DNA from: Nostoc punctiforme NIES-2108
Lineage (GTDB): Bacteria; Cyanobacteriota; Cyanobacteriia; Cyanobacteriales; Nostocaceae
DNA: 51,523 nucleotides
Direction of reading: 5' to 3'
Assembly: GCA_003326195.1 (NCBI GenBank)
Contig: LXQE01000156.1
Coordinates: forward strand, 76,499 to 128,021
Shown here: in pieces, positions 1-8,136 of the stretch
Layout: every line of letters begins with the position of its first letter
Position numbering within the stretch: position 1 is the first letter of the stretch
Program-made: the position numbers and the translations under genes
Notes under the pieces: model-generated
The model's input: the letters and a program-made list of their open reading frames with translations, nothing else
Database searches by the model: none
Told to the model about the DNA's origin: nothing

Positions 1-174
1 AGAACGCTCTTACCAGTATTGCAAGACCATCCAGAGTTAACAATCCTACTGGGGCAAAAAGCTAGACAGCGTGTATTAGACCGCTATACCCTTAGTAAAA
101 ATATTAGTCTGCTGGAAGAACTTTATAAAGGAGTTTTAGCACAGCGACCTCTACCACTAAGTCGTAGAGCGTAA
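1..174 (+). CDS. C-terminal end of a probable glycosyltransferase (5' truncated by window)
   Basis: An open frame enters from the left edge and stops at TAA 172-174, giving 57 residues. The text (LPVLQDHPELTILLG, then ARQRVLDRYTLSKNI and a closing helix SLLEELYKGVL) resembles the last helices of family-4 (group 1) glycosyltransferases, where a conserved ARxRVxxxYs segment precedes the C-terminal helix. The catalytic domain lies outside the window, so the donor and acceptor sugars cannot be inferred. The family call rests on this short tail only. Confidence 0.5.
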   Translation, partial: RTLLPVLQDHPELTILLGQKARQRVLDRYTLSKNISLLEELYKGVLAQRPLPLSRRA

Positions 175-255
175 GGAAAGGGAATAAAGTGCGATCGCAC
201 TGTAAATCTTAAGATGGCAATGAGTGCGATCGGGTAAAATACAAATACCTAACTA

Positions 256-295
256 AGAATTCTCTTACCAGTTTTACAAGGCTATCTAGAGTTAA
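256..295 (+). repeat. Decayed copy of bases 1-40
   Basis: These 40 bases match window bases 1-40 at 33 of 40 positions without gaps, including the shared runs CTCTTACCAGT and AGAGTTAA. Bases 1-40 are coding in the truncated glycosyltransferase, but this copy is followed by unrelated sequence. It looks like the remnant of a duplicated gene end. The 175-255 stretch between the copies holds a HIP1 octamer (GCGATCGC, about 190-197) and no gene. Confidence 0.6.
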
Positions 296-299
296 AAAA

Positions 300-695
300 A
301 TGAAGTATCACGCAAGTCAGATAAAGGTGATAAATATTCCTGACTTAGAGCAGATAGAACATGGAAAGTGCTGCCGAAGATACCTCTATTGCTTCACAAA
401 TCCGTTGCCCGAACAAAACGTTATTGACCAAATTGCAAATAGTTTGGAGAAGAGATTCACCTTTTCCAAGGAAGTATATGAAATTCCTGAAGATGTTGAA
501 ATTTGTGCATCTATATTCATAGAGCGTTTACAAGATAACGAAGCAAGAGTTAGTGTTTTGACAAATCAACCAGAAGAAGATTGCGTTTACATCTTTGGGA
601 TATACAGTTTGCCACGCAAAATTGAGGAAAGGTTTGGAACTGTCCAATCGATTCAGGGGGAACAGCGAGAGATTTGGATTACTGACAGACGGTAG
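300..695 (+). CDS. Hypothetical protein, 131 aa
   Basis: The ATG at 300 follows a run of A and has no convincing Shine-Dalgarno sequence. The product is soluble, with an early Cys pair (KCCRRYLYC, about residues 23-31), an acidic middle and no signal peptide or membrane segment. I do not recognise a family. The reading frame is complete and in the same orientation as its neighbours, but it begins immediately after the decayed glycosyltransferase repeat, so it may be recently acquired or poorly conserved. Confidence 0.45.
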   Translation: MKYHASQIKVINIPDLEQIEHGKCCRRYLYCFTNPLPEQNVIDQIANSLEKRFTFSKEVYEIPEDVEICASIFIERLQDNEARVSVLTNQPEEDCVYIFGIYSLPRKIEERFGTVQSIQGEQREIWITDRR

Positions 696-859
696 AGTAG
701 AACTTTTGCTTGCTTGTTCTTCTGGGAGTCGCTGGATATCTTCTGACTTAATTTATCAGTGCGATGTATATTTTTTTCTAAGTAATTATTGGCAAAAATT
801 AATAAATTAGTTAGAATGAAATAATAAATAACAGTAAATTAAAGCTAAAAAATGAACAC

Positions 860-1303
860 ATGACTGCAATCATCGACATAAAAACATTATATGAATCCAA
901 TTACCTGCAATGGTTAGAGGAGACTATTAAATGTCTCAAAAATCGACAATTAGCAGACGTTGACTATGAAAACTTAATAGAAGAATTGGAAGATTTGGCT
1001 AAAAATGAAAAAAGGCGAATAAGAAGTTTATTAGAACAAATTATTAGACATTTATTACTTTATCAATATTGGGATTTAGAAAAGCCAAGAAATGCTAATC
1101 ATTGGGCAGCAGAAATTATTAGTTTTCGTAATCAAATAAATGAAGATTTAAGCACCAATATACGCAAACATTTAGAGGATAATTTCAGCAGAATTTATAG
1201 CAATGCCTTAGATTATGTTAAGGCGAAAACAGAGCTCACCAATTTACCTGAATCATGTCCTTATACCTTAGAGCAAATTTTGGATAAAAATTGGTTGCCT
1301 TAA
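860..1303 (+). CDS. DUF29 family protein
   Basis: The 147-residue protein has the DUF29 pattern: an N-terminal LYESNYLQWLEET segment, a central DYENLIEELEDLAKNEKRRI helix, an LLEQIIRHLLLYQYW core, and a C-terminal LPESCPYTLEQIL motif. DUF29 proteins are small, mostly helical and very common in multiple copies in filamentous cyanobacteria; their biochemical role is unknown. A second member lies at 10592-11050. The gene is AT-rich like its upstream flank. The family call is confident and the function is unknown. Confidence 0.85.
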   Translation: MTAIIDIKTLYESNYLQWLEETIKCLKNRQLADVDYENLIEELEDLAKNEKRRIRSLLEQIIRHLLLYQYWDLEKPRNANHWAAEIISFRNQINEDLSTNIRKHLEDNFSRIYSNALDYVKAKTELTNLPESCPYTLEQILDKNWLP

Positions 1304-1372
1304 TCTTAAATTTTGATTCTTGGCGCGAGGCAGATTCATATTTTAACTCACCAATACCATAAAATTAAGTCG

Positions 1373-1609
1373 CTACAACTTATCATATTCTTCTGGTTCT
1401 ACGTTAGGCACTTTATTCAAAACTTGCTGGAATTTTTGCCAACTACCGCTTTTGGCTTTTTCTTCCAAATAGTCTTTGGTCATCCATGCGGAAACTTGTG
1501 CAGATAAGGCAATAGTTGCAAGTTGTTCAATAGAAATATTTTCTCTGGCTGCTAAAGCTTCAATTTGTTTATATAAAGATTCGGGTAGCTGTACATTGAA
1601 GTTAGTCAT
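1373..1609 (-). CDS. Antitoxin of a PIN-type toxin-antitoxin pair
   Basis: A 78-residue protein starting MTNFNVQLPESLYKQIEALA, which is the beta-strand/helix opening of ribbon-helix-helix DNA-binding antitoxins; the rest is helical (ISIEQLATIALSAQVSAWM) and probably binds the toxin. An in-frame extension reaches 1723, but the ATG at 1609 overlaps the toxin stop codon by 4 bases (ATGA), the usual arrangement for translational coupling, so I take 1609. It is expected to neutralise the upstream PIN protein and repress the operon. The pair assignment is inferred from gene position and fold pattern. Confidence 0.75.
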   Translation of the reverse strand: MTNFNVQLPESLYKQIEALAARENISIEQLATIALSAQVSAWMTKDYLEEKAKSGSWQKFQQVLNKVPNVEPEEYDKL

Positions 1610-2037
1610 GGGATTTCTCCTACTATTTGCAAGAATTCTTTGAGTGAAACTACCCTCAGTCCAAATTTTTGTGCGTCTTGTAAATCTTTTTGATTGTAAG
1701 TGATGATAAAGTCGGCTTGACATTCAACAGCTAAATCGATGAGAAAATCATCATCAGGATCGCGTGCTACTGGCCGCCATAAATAGAAAATGCTACATTT
1801 ATTAGCAATTTTACAAATAGCTTCAATAACGTTGTCAATATCTTCATCGCTCAATCCAAGCTGCTCTTTTTCTCGTTTGAGAATTTCTTCATACTCGAAG
1901 ACTAAGGTGGTAGAGACATTTAACTGCCAACGCCTATCATTAAGAATTGTTAACAGTTTGTAAGATGCACCACGGTTAGATCGTAAACCACTAAGCAGTA
2001 CATTAGTATCAAGTACAAGTTGGTACAAATTTGTCAT
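1606..2037 (-). CDS. PIN-domain toxin (COG1569-like ribonuclease)
   Basis: A 143-residue PIN domain protein. Acidic residues expected for the Mg-dependent RNase site are visible: D10 in LVLDTNVLLSGL, E48/E50 in FEYEEIL, D95-D97 and D101 in DPDDDFLIDLA, and D118 near the end. The length and the RDPDDD motif fit the 'putative toxin component, PIN family' group. The gene precedes its antitoxin and overlaps it by 4 bases. The probable activity is endonucleolytic cleavage of RNA when the antitoxin is lost. All the key acidic residues are present, so it looks intact. Confidence 0.85.
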   Translation of the reverse strand: MTNLYQLVLDTNVLLSGLRSNRGASYKLLTILNDRRWQLNVSTTLVFEYEEILKREKEQLGLSDEDIDNVIEAICKIANKCSIFYLWRPVARDPDDDFLIDLAVECQADFIITYNQKDLQDAQKFGLRVVSLKEFLQIVGEIP

Positions 2038-2094
2038 TATTTCGCTATTACTAGCATTTTTTCCGTAGTGACGAGCTTATAGTCTACCTGTCGA

Positions 2095-2910
2095 TCAATT
2101 AATCTTTGAATTATCCACTAAAGACCATCCTAAACTGGTTGGCTGTTCATAAACCCGTTTTAGAGTATTTACATCTCTGGCAGAAATAGGCGACGGGTTA
2201 CGAACTTGAGAAAAGTATAAAGCATCAGTTTGTAGCGGACTATGGCCCCAAATTCCCAGTGCATGGCCAAATTCGTGGCGGCTAGCTGCAATGAGATACT
2301 CACCTGTTTGACTGGGGCTTAATAAGATGGTGAAGCGGTGGGATAAAACTTTGTTGCTGGTGTATAACTCGTAAGTAGTTTGTGCCGATCGCGCACGGGG
2401 TATATTACTACCAGGGGAAATTTGTAGAGGTGGCGCTTTTCGCGCGATCGTAATATCAGCAATTTCTGGCTGTTCGACTACTGTTAAAGGTAAATAAGTA
2501 CTCCACTCCTGTACACCCTGCAAGACTCCATTAACCCATGCTTTAGCTTGTTCTTTGCTGATGGCTTTTGGTGGTTCTACGTAAACTCGAATAGGAAATT
2601 GTGACCAGACTAAATAACCAACTTGGGTTATTGTAATTTGGGAAAAGTAGTCACCACTGTTTGTGCTGTCTTGCCACTGTGCAAGTGTGGGCGGTAGGGG
2701 ATGGGGTTTTAGGGGAGATGATGGAGGGAGAGAAATTATTAAGTCTGAATATACAGATTTTGGTATTATTATAAACCCATCACTCGACTGAAGATTAGTA
2801 AGAATGATTAATAGCCCTGTGCCAATAAAAAAGGCAAGAGCTGTAATTAACCGTCGTGAAATTAAATTTATTAGGGTGTTAAGTATTGGGTGTTGGGTTA
2901 TTTTCCCCAT
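2095..2910 (-). CDS. Matrixin-like zinc metalloprotease, membrane-anchored
   Basis: A 271-residue protein. Residues 212-224 read HEFGHALGIWGHS, the HExxHxxGxxH zinc-binding motif of metzincins, with Glu213 as catalytic base; the following DALYFSQV (about 229-236) is a likely Met-turn region, although the usual Met is replaced by Leu. Residues 18-38 form one hydrophobic segment, so the catalytic domain probably lies outside the cytoplasmic membrane. The gene lies 10 bp downstream of secG on the same strand and is probably cotranscribed with it. The substrate is unknown. Confidence 0.85.
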   Translation of the reverse strand: MGKITQHPILNTLINLISRRLITALAFFIGTGLLIILTNLQSSDGFIIIPKSVYSDLIISLPPSSPLKPHPLPPTLAQWQDSTNSGDYFSQITITQVGYLVWSQFPIRVYVEPPKAISKEQAKAWVNGVLQGVQEWSTYLPLTVVEQPEIADITIARKAPPLQISPGSNIPRARSAQTTYELYTSNKVLSHRFTILLSPSQTGEYLIAASRHEFGHALGIWGHSPLQTDALYFSQVRNPSPISARDVNTLKRVYEQPTSLGWSLVDNSKIN

Positions 2911-2920
2911 TTACCTATCC

Positions 2921-3154
2921 TTATTTAGGCAGCCAACCAGCACTTAAAACTACTGTTAAACCAAGAAAAACTACTGTCAATGCCCAGGTAATTCGGTTTA
3001 AGGTGTTTTCTGCACTTTTGGTGCTGCTAAATAGCTGGGCTTGTCCGCCAATAGCACCAACGCCATCACCTTTAGGGCTATGCAGTAAAACTAAGATAAT
3101 CAAACCAGTGGCGGAAAATGCCCAAATGCCCTGCACGATATTACTAACTGTCAT
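2921..3154 (-). CDS. secG: Protein translocase subunit SecG
   Basis: A 77-residue protein starting MTVSNIVQGIW. It has two hydrophobic segments (about 3-24 and 55-73) around a conserved cytoplasmic loop with LLHSPKGDGVGAIGGQAQLF, the SecG signature in cyanobacteria, and ends LSAGWLPK. SecG is the accessory membrane subunit of SecYEG. An upstream in-frame ATG (3184) would add ten residues; the internal Met matches the family start. It sits 90 bp downstream of gpmI, a neighbourhood often seen in bacteria. Confidence 0.92.
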   Translation of the reverse strand: MTVSNIVQGIWAFSATGLIILVLLHSPKGDGVGAIGGQAQLFSSTKSAENTLNRITWALTVVFLGLTVVLSAGWLPK

Positions 3155-3207
3155 GGTAGGAATCTCATTTATAAAAAGTTTCAAAAAACAGAATTCAGAA
3201 TTCAGAA

Positions 3208-3233
3208 GTTAGGAGTTTACTAAAACTCCTAAC
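3208..3233 (-). terminator. Perfect 11-bp stem-loop between gpmI and secG
   Basis: GTTAGGAGTTT at 3208-3218 pairs with AAACTCCTAAC at 3223-3233 around a 4-base loop. It lies just after the gpmI stop codon on the transcribed (minus) strand. No uridine run follows, so it may be an attenuator, an mRNA-stabilising hairpin or a mobile repeat rather than a true terminator. Confidence 0.4.
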
Positions 3234-3244
3234 TCAGCAATCTT

Positions 3245-4843
3245 TTACAGCCCTACTTGCACGGGAGTGCGAGTACGTTGTAGCTCATATTCTGCTGTTT
3301 TCAGCAGTGATCGCCCGGTCATTTCTGGTGGCTGAGGTAGCTGTAAAATCTCTAGAATTGTGGGGGCAATGTCGGATAGCTTACCATCGCTTCGCAGTTC
3401 GACATTTGTACCATATCCAGGGATTTTGACTTTCTCGCCTTCTACCAAAATTAAGGGGACTGGGTTAGTAGTATGAGCTGTCCAGGGATTACCCCCTTCA
3501 TCTAGCATATACTCAGCGTTGCCGTGGTCAGCAGTAATAATTGTTGTACCGCCTGCTTTGATAACGCTTTCTAATAAGCGTCCCAAACAGCGATCAACTG
3601 TTTCAATTGCTGTAATGGTAGCGTCGATTTGACCAGTATGCCCTACCATGTCTGGGTTAGCATAGTTAATCACAACTAGGGAATATATACCCTTTTGAAT
3701 CGCTGCGATCGCAACATCTGTAACTGCTACTGCTGACATCGCTGGGGCATGATCGTAAGTCGCTACCATTGGGCTGCTTACCAGTTCCCGATCTTCTCCG
3801 GCAAAAGGTTCCTCCAGACCCCCATTAAAGAAATAGGTGACGTGGGCGTATTTTTCTGTTTCGGCGGTGCGGAACTGATTCAGACTGTGATTAGCTATTA
3901 CTTCTCCCAGAATGTTACTGAGGTTCTGAGGCTCAAAGGCTACAGCCACAGGTAAGTCTGAATCATACTGCGTAAAGGTGACAAAGGACAGGGGTGTGAT
4001 TTGCTGCCTTGCAAAACCGTTAAATGTGGGACTGACCAAAGCTTGAGTCAGTTGTCTGGAGCGATCGGGGCGGAAGTTGAAAAATATCACCCCATCCCCT
4101 GGTTCTATTGCGCCGGGAGCAATTCGGATGGGGTTGACAAATTCATCTTTTACCCCTTCGGCGTAAGATGCTTGCAAGACTTCTACAGCCGTGCGATCGC
4201 TACCCACACCATCTTGGGTCATCACGTCATAGGCGCGTTTAACCCGATCCCAGCGGTGATCGCGATCCATCGCGTAGTAGCGACCGCTGAGAGTGACTAT
4301 GCGCCCAATTCCTGCACGGTCTATATAATCTTGTAGCAGCGCGATCGCTTTTACCCCTTCTGTTGGGGCGGTGTCACGACCATCAGTGATAGCGTGGATA
4401 CAAACTTCTGGAATTTGCTGGTCTTTGGCTAAGTCAAGTAGTCCGAATAGATGGGTGATATGCGAATGTACCCCTCCCTCAGAACAAAGCCCTACTAGAT
4501 GCAGCTTGCTATTCCGAGAGCGAACTTCCTGGCAAATTTTGACGAGTGCTGGATTTAAGGCAATAGAACCGTCTTCGACCGCATCAGAGATGCGTACAAG
4601 TTCTTGCGGTACCACTCGTCCAGCACCAATGTTCAAATGACCAACTTCCGAGTTGCCCATTTGACCCTCTGGCAACCCTACGGCTTTTCCTGATGTGTGG
4701 ATGAGGGTATGCGGGTAAGCGGCCCATAAACTGTCCACGATGGGAGTTTTAGCAGCAGTAATGGCGTTTCCTCGCGTTTCTTCGCAGTAGCCCCATCCGT
4801 CTAAAATGACTAGCACCACAGGAGCAACAGGTGCTTTGGTCAT
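3245..4843 (-). CDS. gpmI: 2,3-bisphosphoglycerate-independent phosphoglycerate mutase
   Basis: A 532-residue protein of the alkaline phosphatase superfamily that interconverts 3- and 2-phosphoglycerate in glycolysis/gluconeogenesis using two Mn ions. Visible signatures: the N-terminal LVILDGWGYCEETRGNAI metal motif, GQMGNSEVGHLNIGAGR containing the Ser that is transiently phosphorylated, HAITDGRDTAPTEG, RYYAMDRDHRWDRV, and the C-terminal metal residues in NYANPDMVGHTG and TADHGNAE. The length is typical (about 510-540). It is probably a single transcription unit, or read together with secG downstream. Confidence 0.97.
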   Translation of the reverse strand: MTKAPVAPVVLVILDGWGYCEETRGNAITAAKTPIVDSLWAAYPHTLIHTSGKAVGLPEGQMGNSEVGHLNIGAGRVVPQELVRISDAVEDGSIALNPALVKICQEVRSRNSKLHLVGLCSEGGVHSHITHLFGLLDLAKDQQIPEVCIHAITDGRDTAPTEGVKAIALLQDYIDRAGIGRIVTLSGRYYAMDRDHRWDRVKRAYDVMTQDGVGSDRTAVEVLQASYAEGVKDEFVNPIRIAPGAIEPGDGVIFFNFRPDRSRQLTQALVSPTFNGFARQQITPLSFVTFTQYDSDLPVAVAFEPQNLSNILGEVIANHSLNQFRTAETEKYAHVTYFFNGGLEEPFAGEDRELVSSPMVATYDHAPAMSAVAVTDVAIAAIQKGIYSLVVINYANPDMVGHTGQIDATITAIETVDRCLGRLLESVIKAGGTTIITADHGNAEYMLDEGGNPWTAHTTNPVPLILVEGEKVKIPGYGTNVELRSDGKLSDIAPTILEILQLPQPPEMTGRSLLKTAEYELQRTRTPVQVGL

Positions 4844-5017
4844 AGTAAAATTGCCCTTTACTTTTTGTAATACCCGAATGATACCACTGCTAATCCACGC
4901 CGCAAGTGAATTTTTGCTTATTAACTTCTTTTACGAAGGACTTGCAGTTTTTTGAAATAGTTTTTAACTTTTAGTAGTTTTTCTGTAATTTTTTTGAACG
5001 CTAATAAGGAGTGATTA

Positions 5018-5049
5018 CTTAGTAGTAGAGTTTTAGCACTACTACTAAG
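5018..5049 (-). terminator. 11-bp stem-loop downstream of the ABC-F gene
   Basis: CTTAGTAGTAG at 5018-5028 is the exact inverse of CTACTACTAAG at 5039-5049, with a 10-base loop. It starts 16 bases past the ABC-F stop codon on the minus strand. There is no strong T run on that strand, so termination is plausible but unproven. The rest of 4844-5064 shows no gene. Confidence 0.45.
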
Positions 5050-5064
5050 GTGTTATCCAATCCT

Positions 5065-6750
5065 TTATTTCCTTTTTGTGGAAGCTTTTGCAGCTTTCTT
5101 AGCCGCTTTTTGGGCTTCTATTGCAGCTAACTTTGCTTGTTCTTTTTCTTCGGCAATTTTCTGGAGATAGTAATGATAGTCTCCTAAGTAGACGCGGAAT
5201 TCACCATCACGAATTTCGACGATTTTGTTAGCTACTTGAGAAATAAAGTAGCGGTCATGAGAGACTACAATTGCCGTACCATCATAATTTTTGAGCGCTT
5301 CTTCCAGCATTTCCTTCGCTGGAATATCTAGGTGGTTTGTCGGCTCATCTAGAATTAGTAAGTTGGCGGGACGTAGGAGCATTTTTGCCAACGCCAAACG
5401 AGCTTTTTCTCCTCCACTTAATGCGCCAACTGCCTTAAATACGGTATCACCTGTAAATAAGAAGCGTCCCAAAAGCGTGCGGACTTCTTGATTATCCCAG
5501 TCTGGAACTTCATCATGGATAGTTTCCATGACAGTTTTGTTCAAATCTAAAGCTTCAGCTTGGTTTTGCTCAAAGTAACCAGGAATAACGTTGTGATCCC
5601 CTAATTGAACGCTACCTTCTGTGGGTGGTTCCATACCCATAATTACGCGCAAAAGGGTAGATTTTCCAGCACCGTTGGGCCCAAGAAAAGCAATGCGATC
5701 GCCTCTTTCAATTAGCAGATTTGCTGCCAAAAACAAGATTTTATCACCATAAAGATGAGTTAAATCTTTAATGTCCACGACTTCGCGTCCACTGCGGGGT
5801 GCAGGGGGAAAACGGAAATGTAGAGTTCTTACCCCTGCAATGGGTGCTTCAATGCGCTCGATTTTGTCGAGTTGCTTTTCCCGGCTTTTTGCCTGGGTAC
5901 TGCGGGTAGCACTGGCGCGAAATCTATCAACAAAGGTTTGCTGTTTCTCTAATTCTTTCTGCTGGCGTTCGTAAGCACTAAGTTGTGCTGATTGACTTTC
6001 GGCTTTTTGTTCCAAATATGCCGAGTAGTTACCAAGGTAGGTACTGGAAACGCCACGTTCTGTTTCCACAATTTGGGTGCAGAGGCGGTCAAGGAACTCC
6101 CGGTCATGGGAGACTATTACCATCGGCGTAATTAGCCCTCTAAGGTAATTTTCCAACCACTCAATGGTTTCTAAATCTAGGTGGTTAGTCGGTTCATCCA
6201 GCAGCAACAAGTCAGGTTTTTGCAGCAGAATTTTACCTAAACTCATCCGCATTTGCCAACCACCACTGAAGGCACTGACGAGGCGATCGCCATCTTCTAG
6301 CCCAAACCCCATCTCTGGTAAAATTTTCCCGATGCGTGCATCCAAGTTGTAGCCATCCAAGGCTTCAAATTTGCGCTGCAACCGATCCAACTTGTCGATC
6401 AGTCGATCCAGTTCCTCTGGGCTAGCCGTTTCCATCTCTTGTGGTATGTGCGCCAGAGATAACTGGACTTCGTTGGCTTCTTTGAAGACAGTCCAAAATT
6501 CTTCTCTAACGGTGCGGGTGGGGTCTACTTCAAACTCTTGGTTGAGGTAGGCTATGTGTAAGCTATTAGGACGGATAATTTCGCCTGCGGTGGGTTCAAT
6601 TTCCCCAGAGATGATTTTGAGTTGGGTAGATTTTCCAGCACCGTTGACACCGACTAAGCCAATGCGATCGCCTGGTTTAACTTCCCAGTTGATGTCTTTG
6701 AGAACTTCGCCTGTGGGATAAATTTTACTTATATGTTCTAGTCGCAGCAT
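5065..6750 (-). CDS. ABC-F family ATPase
   Basis: A 561-residue protein with two ABC ATPase domains in one chain and no membrane segment, the ABC-F architecture. First domain: Walker A GVNGAGKST (34-42), signature SGGWQMR, Walker B LLLLDEPTNHLD. A charged linker follows (about 235-320). Second domain: GPNGAGKST, LSGGEKARL and LILDEPTNHLD. The C-terminus is a Lys/Ala-rich tail. ABC-F proteins bind the ribosomal E site and relieve stalled or poorly translating ribosomes; some give antibiotic resistance. The subgroup (Uup/YbiT/YheS-like) cannot be settled by eye. Confidence 0.93.
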   Translation of the reverse strand: MLRLEHISKIYPTGEVLKDINWEVKPGDRIGLVGVNGAGKSTQLKIISGEIEPTAGEIIRPNSLHIAYLNQEFEVDPTRTVREEFWTVFKEANEVQLSLAHIPQEMETASPEELDRLIDKLDRLQRKFEALDGYNLDARIGKILPEMGFGLEDGDRLVSAFSGGWQMRMSLGKILLQKPDLLLLDEPTNHLDLETIEWLENYLRGLITPMVIVSHDREFLDRLCTQIVETERGVSSTYLGNYSAYLEQKAESQSAQLSAYERQQKELEKQQTFVDRFRASATRSTQAKSREKQLDKIERIEAPIAGVRTLHFRFPPAPRSGREVVDIKDLTHLYGDKILFLAANLLIERGDRIAFLGPNGAGKSTLLRVIMGMEPPTEGSVQLGDHNVIPGYFEQNQAEALDLNKTVMETIHDEVPDWDNQEVRTLLGRFLFTGDTVFKAVGALSGGEKARLALAKMLLRPANLLILDEPTNHLDIPAKEMLEEALKNYDGTAIVVSHDRYFISQVANKIVEIRDGEFRVYLGDYHYYLQKIAEEKEQAKLAAIEAQKAAKKAAKASTKRK

Positions 6751-6905
6751 TAAGTTTCTCTCAGGTAGGGAGTGGGTGGTTGAGGACGAAGTACTAACAC
6801 CGCCTCTAATATTAACAAAAATTAACTATAAATTCGTCGTGAGAAAGTCTGGAAGCCGCAAACCAAATTTGGCTTGAGCCACGGATAAAATTTACCACAT
6901 CTATC

Positions 6906-7238
6906 TCAAGGCTGGCTTTGTGTTACTTGTCTGACTTCTTCGACACTGAAACTAAATGCCTCTGCCACTTGTTCCACAGTCACCCCCAATTTTAATAAGG
7001 TGGGTATTAATTGTAATTTGGCTCTACGCTCCCCTGTTTGGATGCCATCATGATAGAGTTTCGCGTTTTGAACTTGGTTTATAGTTAAACCTAATCCCTC
7101 CGCAACTTGCTCAATAGTTAACGCTAAGTCTAATAGACGAGGTACTGATTGCCGTAGACCTTCCAAACGCCCTTCTTCAAATGCTTCTTGATAAACTTTT
7201 GTATCTTTGAAACTCATAGTTCCTATGTTGTAGTCCAC
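6906..7238 (-). CDS. Detached Rpn/DUF2887 tail-module protein (no nuclease domain)
   Basis: About 110 residues. It begins in a segment like the end of an Rpn-type nuclease (KDTKVYQEAFEEGRLEG, compare KQTRFYQEAFQEG in the upstream gene) and then carries two copies of a helical module: SVPRLLDLALTIEQVAEGL and LIPTLLKLGVTVEQVAEAF followed by SVEEVRQ. No PD-(D/E)XK core is present. The start is uncertain: GTG at 7238 has a GAGG five bases upstream; ATG at 7217 is an alternative. It begins about 30 bp after the complete gene and is probably a duplicated and truncated relative that may bind to it. Confidence 0.6.
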   Translation of the reverse strand: MDYNIGTMSFKDTKVYQEAFEEGRLEGLRQSVPRLLDLALTIEQVAEGLGLTINQVQNAKLYHDGIQTGERRAKLQLIPTLLKLGVTVEQVAEAFSFSVEEVRQVTQSQP

Positions 7239-7268
7239 CAATTCCTCTACTCCTTGATCAGAAGAATC

Positions 7269-8102
7269 CTACTGCGCGGCTTGTCTGACTTGTTCGACAC
7301 TCAAATCTAGCGCCTGTGCTACTTGTTCTACAGTCAACCCGGCTGCCAACATTGCTGGTACTGCTCTGAGTTTACCTTGCTCAATGCCTTGAACCTTACC
7401 TTGTTCAATGCCTTGTTCGATGCCTTGAACCTTACCCTGTTCAACACCTTCCTGAAAGGCTTCCTGATAAAATCTGGTTTGCTTTAACTCGCTTAATCCA
7501 AACATTTCCTCCATCTCCTCCCTACTCATTGTGGGAAATTTATAAGCCAAAATAGTCTCTATAAATTGTAATAATTGCTGCTGTTTTGGTGGTAAACTTA
7601 TTTCTGACTTAGTTCTGTCTATCAACTCTCTTGCTTGGACAATTGCGATATCGTCGGTTGCAATTACTAATTTAGCAGTTGCAATGCCAATTGGAAGTGA
7701 TGCACCTTCACCTAATTCATCCAAATAAATGCGCCTGACGCGCCCACTTGTGAAAAACTCACGGTAATGTTTGATATCTCCTGTATCTACATTCCTGTTT
7801 GGGTATAAAACCACAGCACCCCAGTCATTTAACGGTTGATTCTGACGGAGGTATAAACATATTTCTGCAATTAGCCGTGAATAAATTTCCCCATCAGCTT
7901 GAAATTGCACTTCAACAAAGTAAATCGGGTTCTCGCTTCCTTGTGTAGGCAAAAACACACCATCGATTCTGAAGGCTGTTTGTTTGATTTCAACTGATGA
8001 AAATTGATAAAGGCTAGCTGATTCTGGAGGATTACCAATCAGTTCAAAGAAAATATCAGGGAATTCTTGAAACAGCCGATAAAAGATAATGTCTGTTTTC
8101 AC
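7269..8102 (-). CDS. Rpn family (DUF2887) PD-(D/E)XK nuclease-like protein
   Basis: A 277-residue protein. The nuclease core is at the N-terminus: D47 in RIDGVFLP and E64-V-Q66 in YFVEVQFQ fit a PD-(D/E)XK site with Gln in place of Lys, as in many cyanobacterial Rpn/DUF2887 proteins. The C-terminal third has low-complexity heptad-like repeats (GVEQGKVQGIEQGIEQGK) followed by an AVPAMLAAGLTVEQVAQAL module. The family is associated with recombination-promoting or transposon-related nucleases; the exact role here is unknown. The gene is intact. Confidence 0.8.
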   Translation of the reverse strand: MKTDIIFYRLFQEFPDIFFELIGNPPESASLYQFSSVEIKQTAFRIDGVFLPTQGSENPIYFVEVQFQADGEIYSRLIAEICLYLRQNQPLNDWGAVVLYPNRNVDTGDIKHYREFFTSGRVRRIYLDELGEGASLPIGIATAKLVIATDDIAIVQARELIDRTKSEISLPPKQQQLLQFIETILAYKFPTMSREEMEEMFGLSELKQTRFYQEAFQEGVEQGKVQGIEQGIEQGKVQGIEQGKLRAVPAMLAAGLTVEQVAQALDLSVEQVRQAAQ

Positions 8103-8136
8103 AATTTTATTTCATTTGAAAATTTTGATTTGCTGT

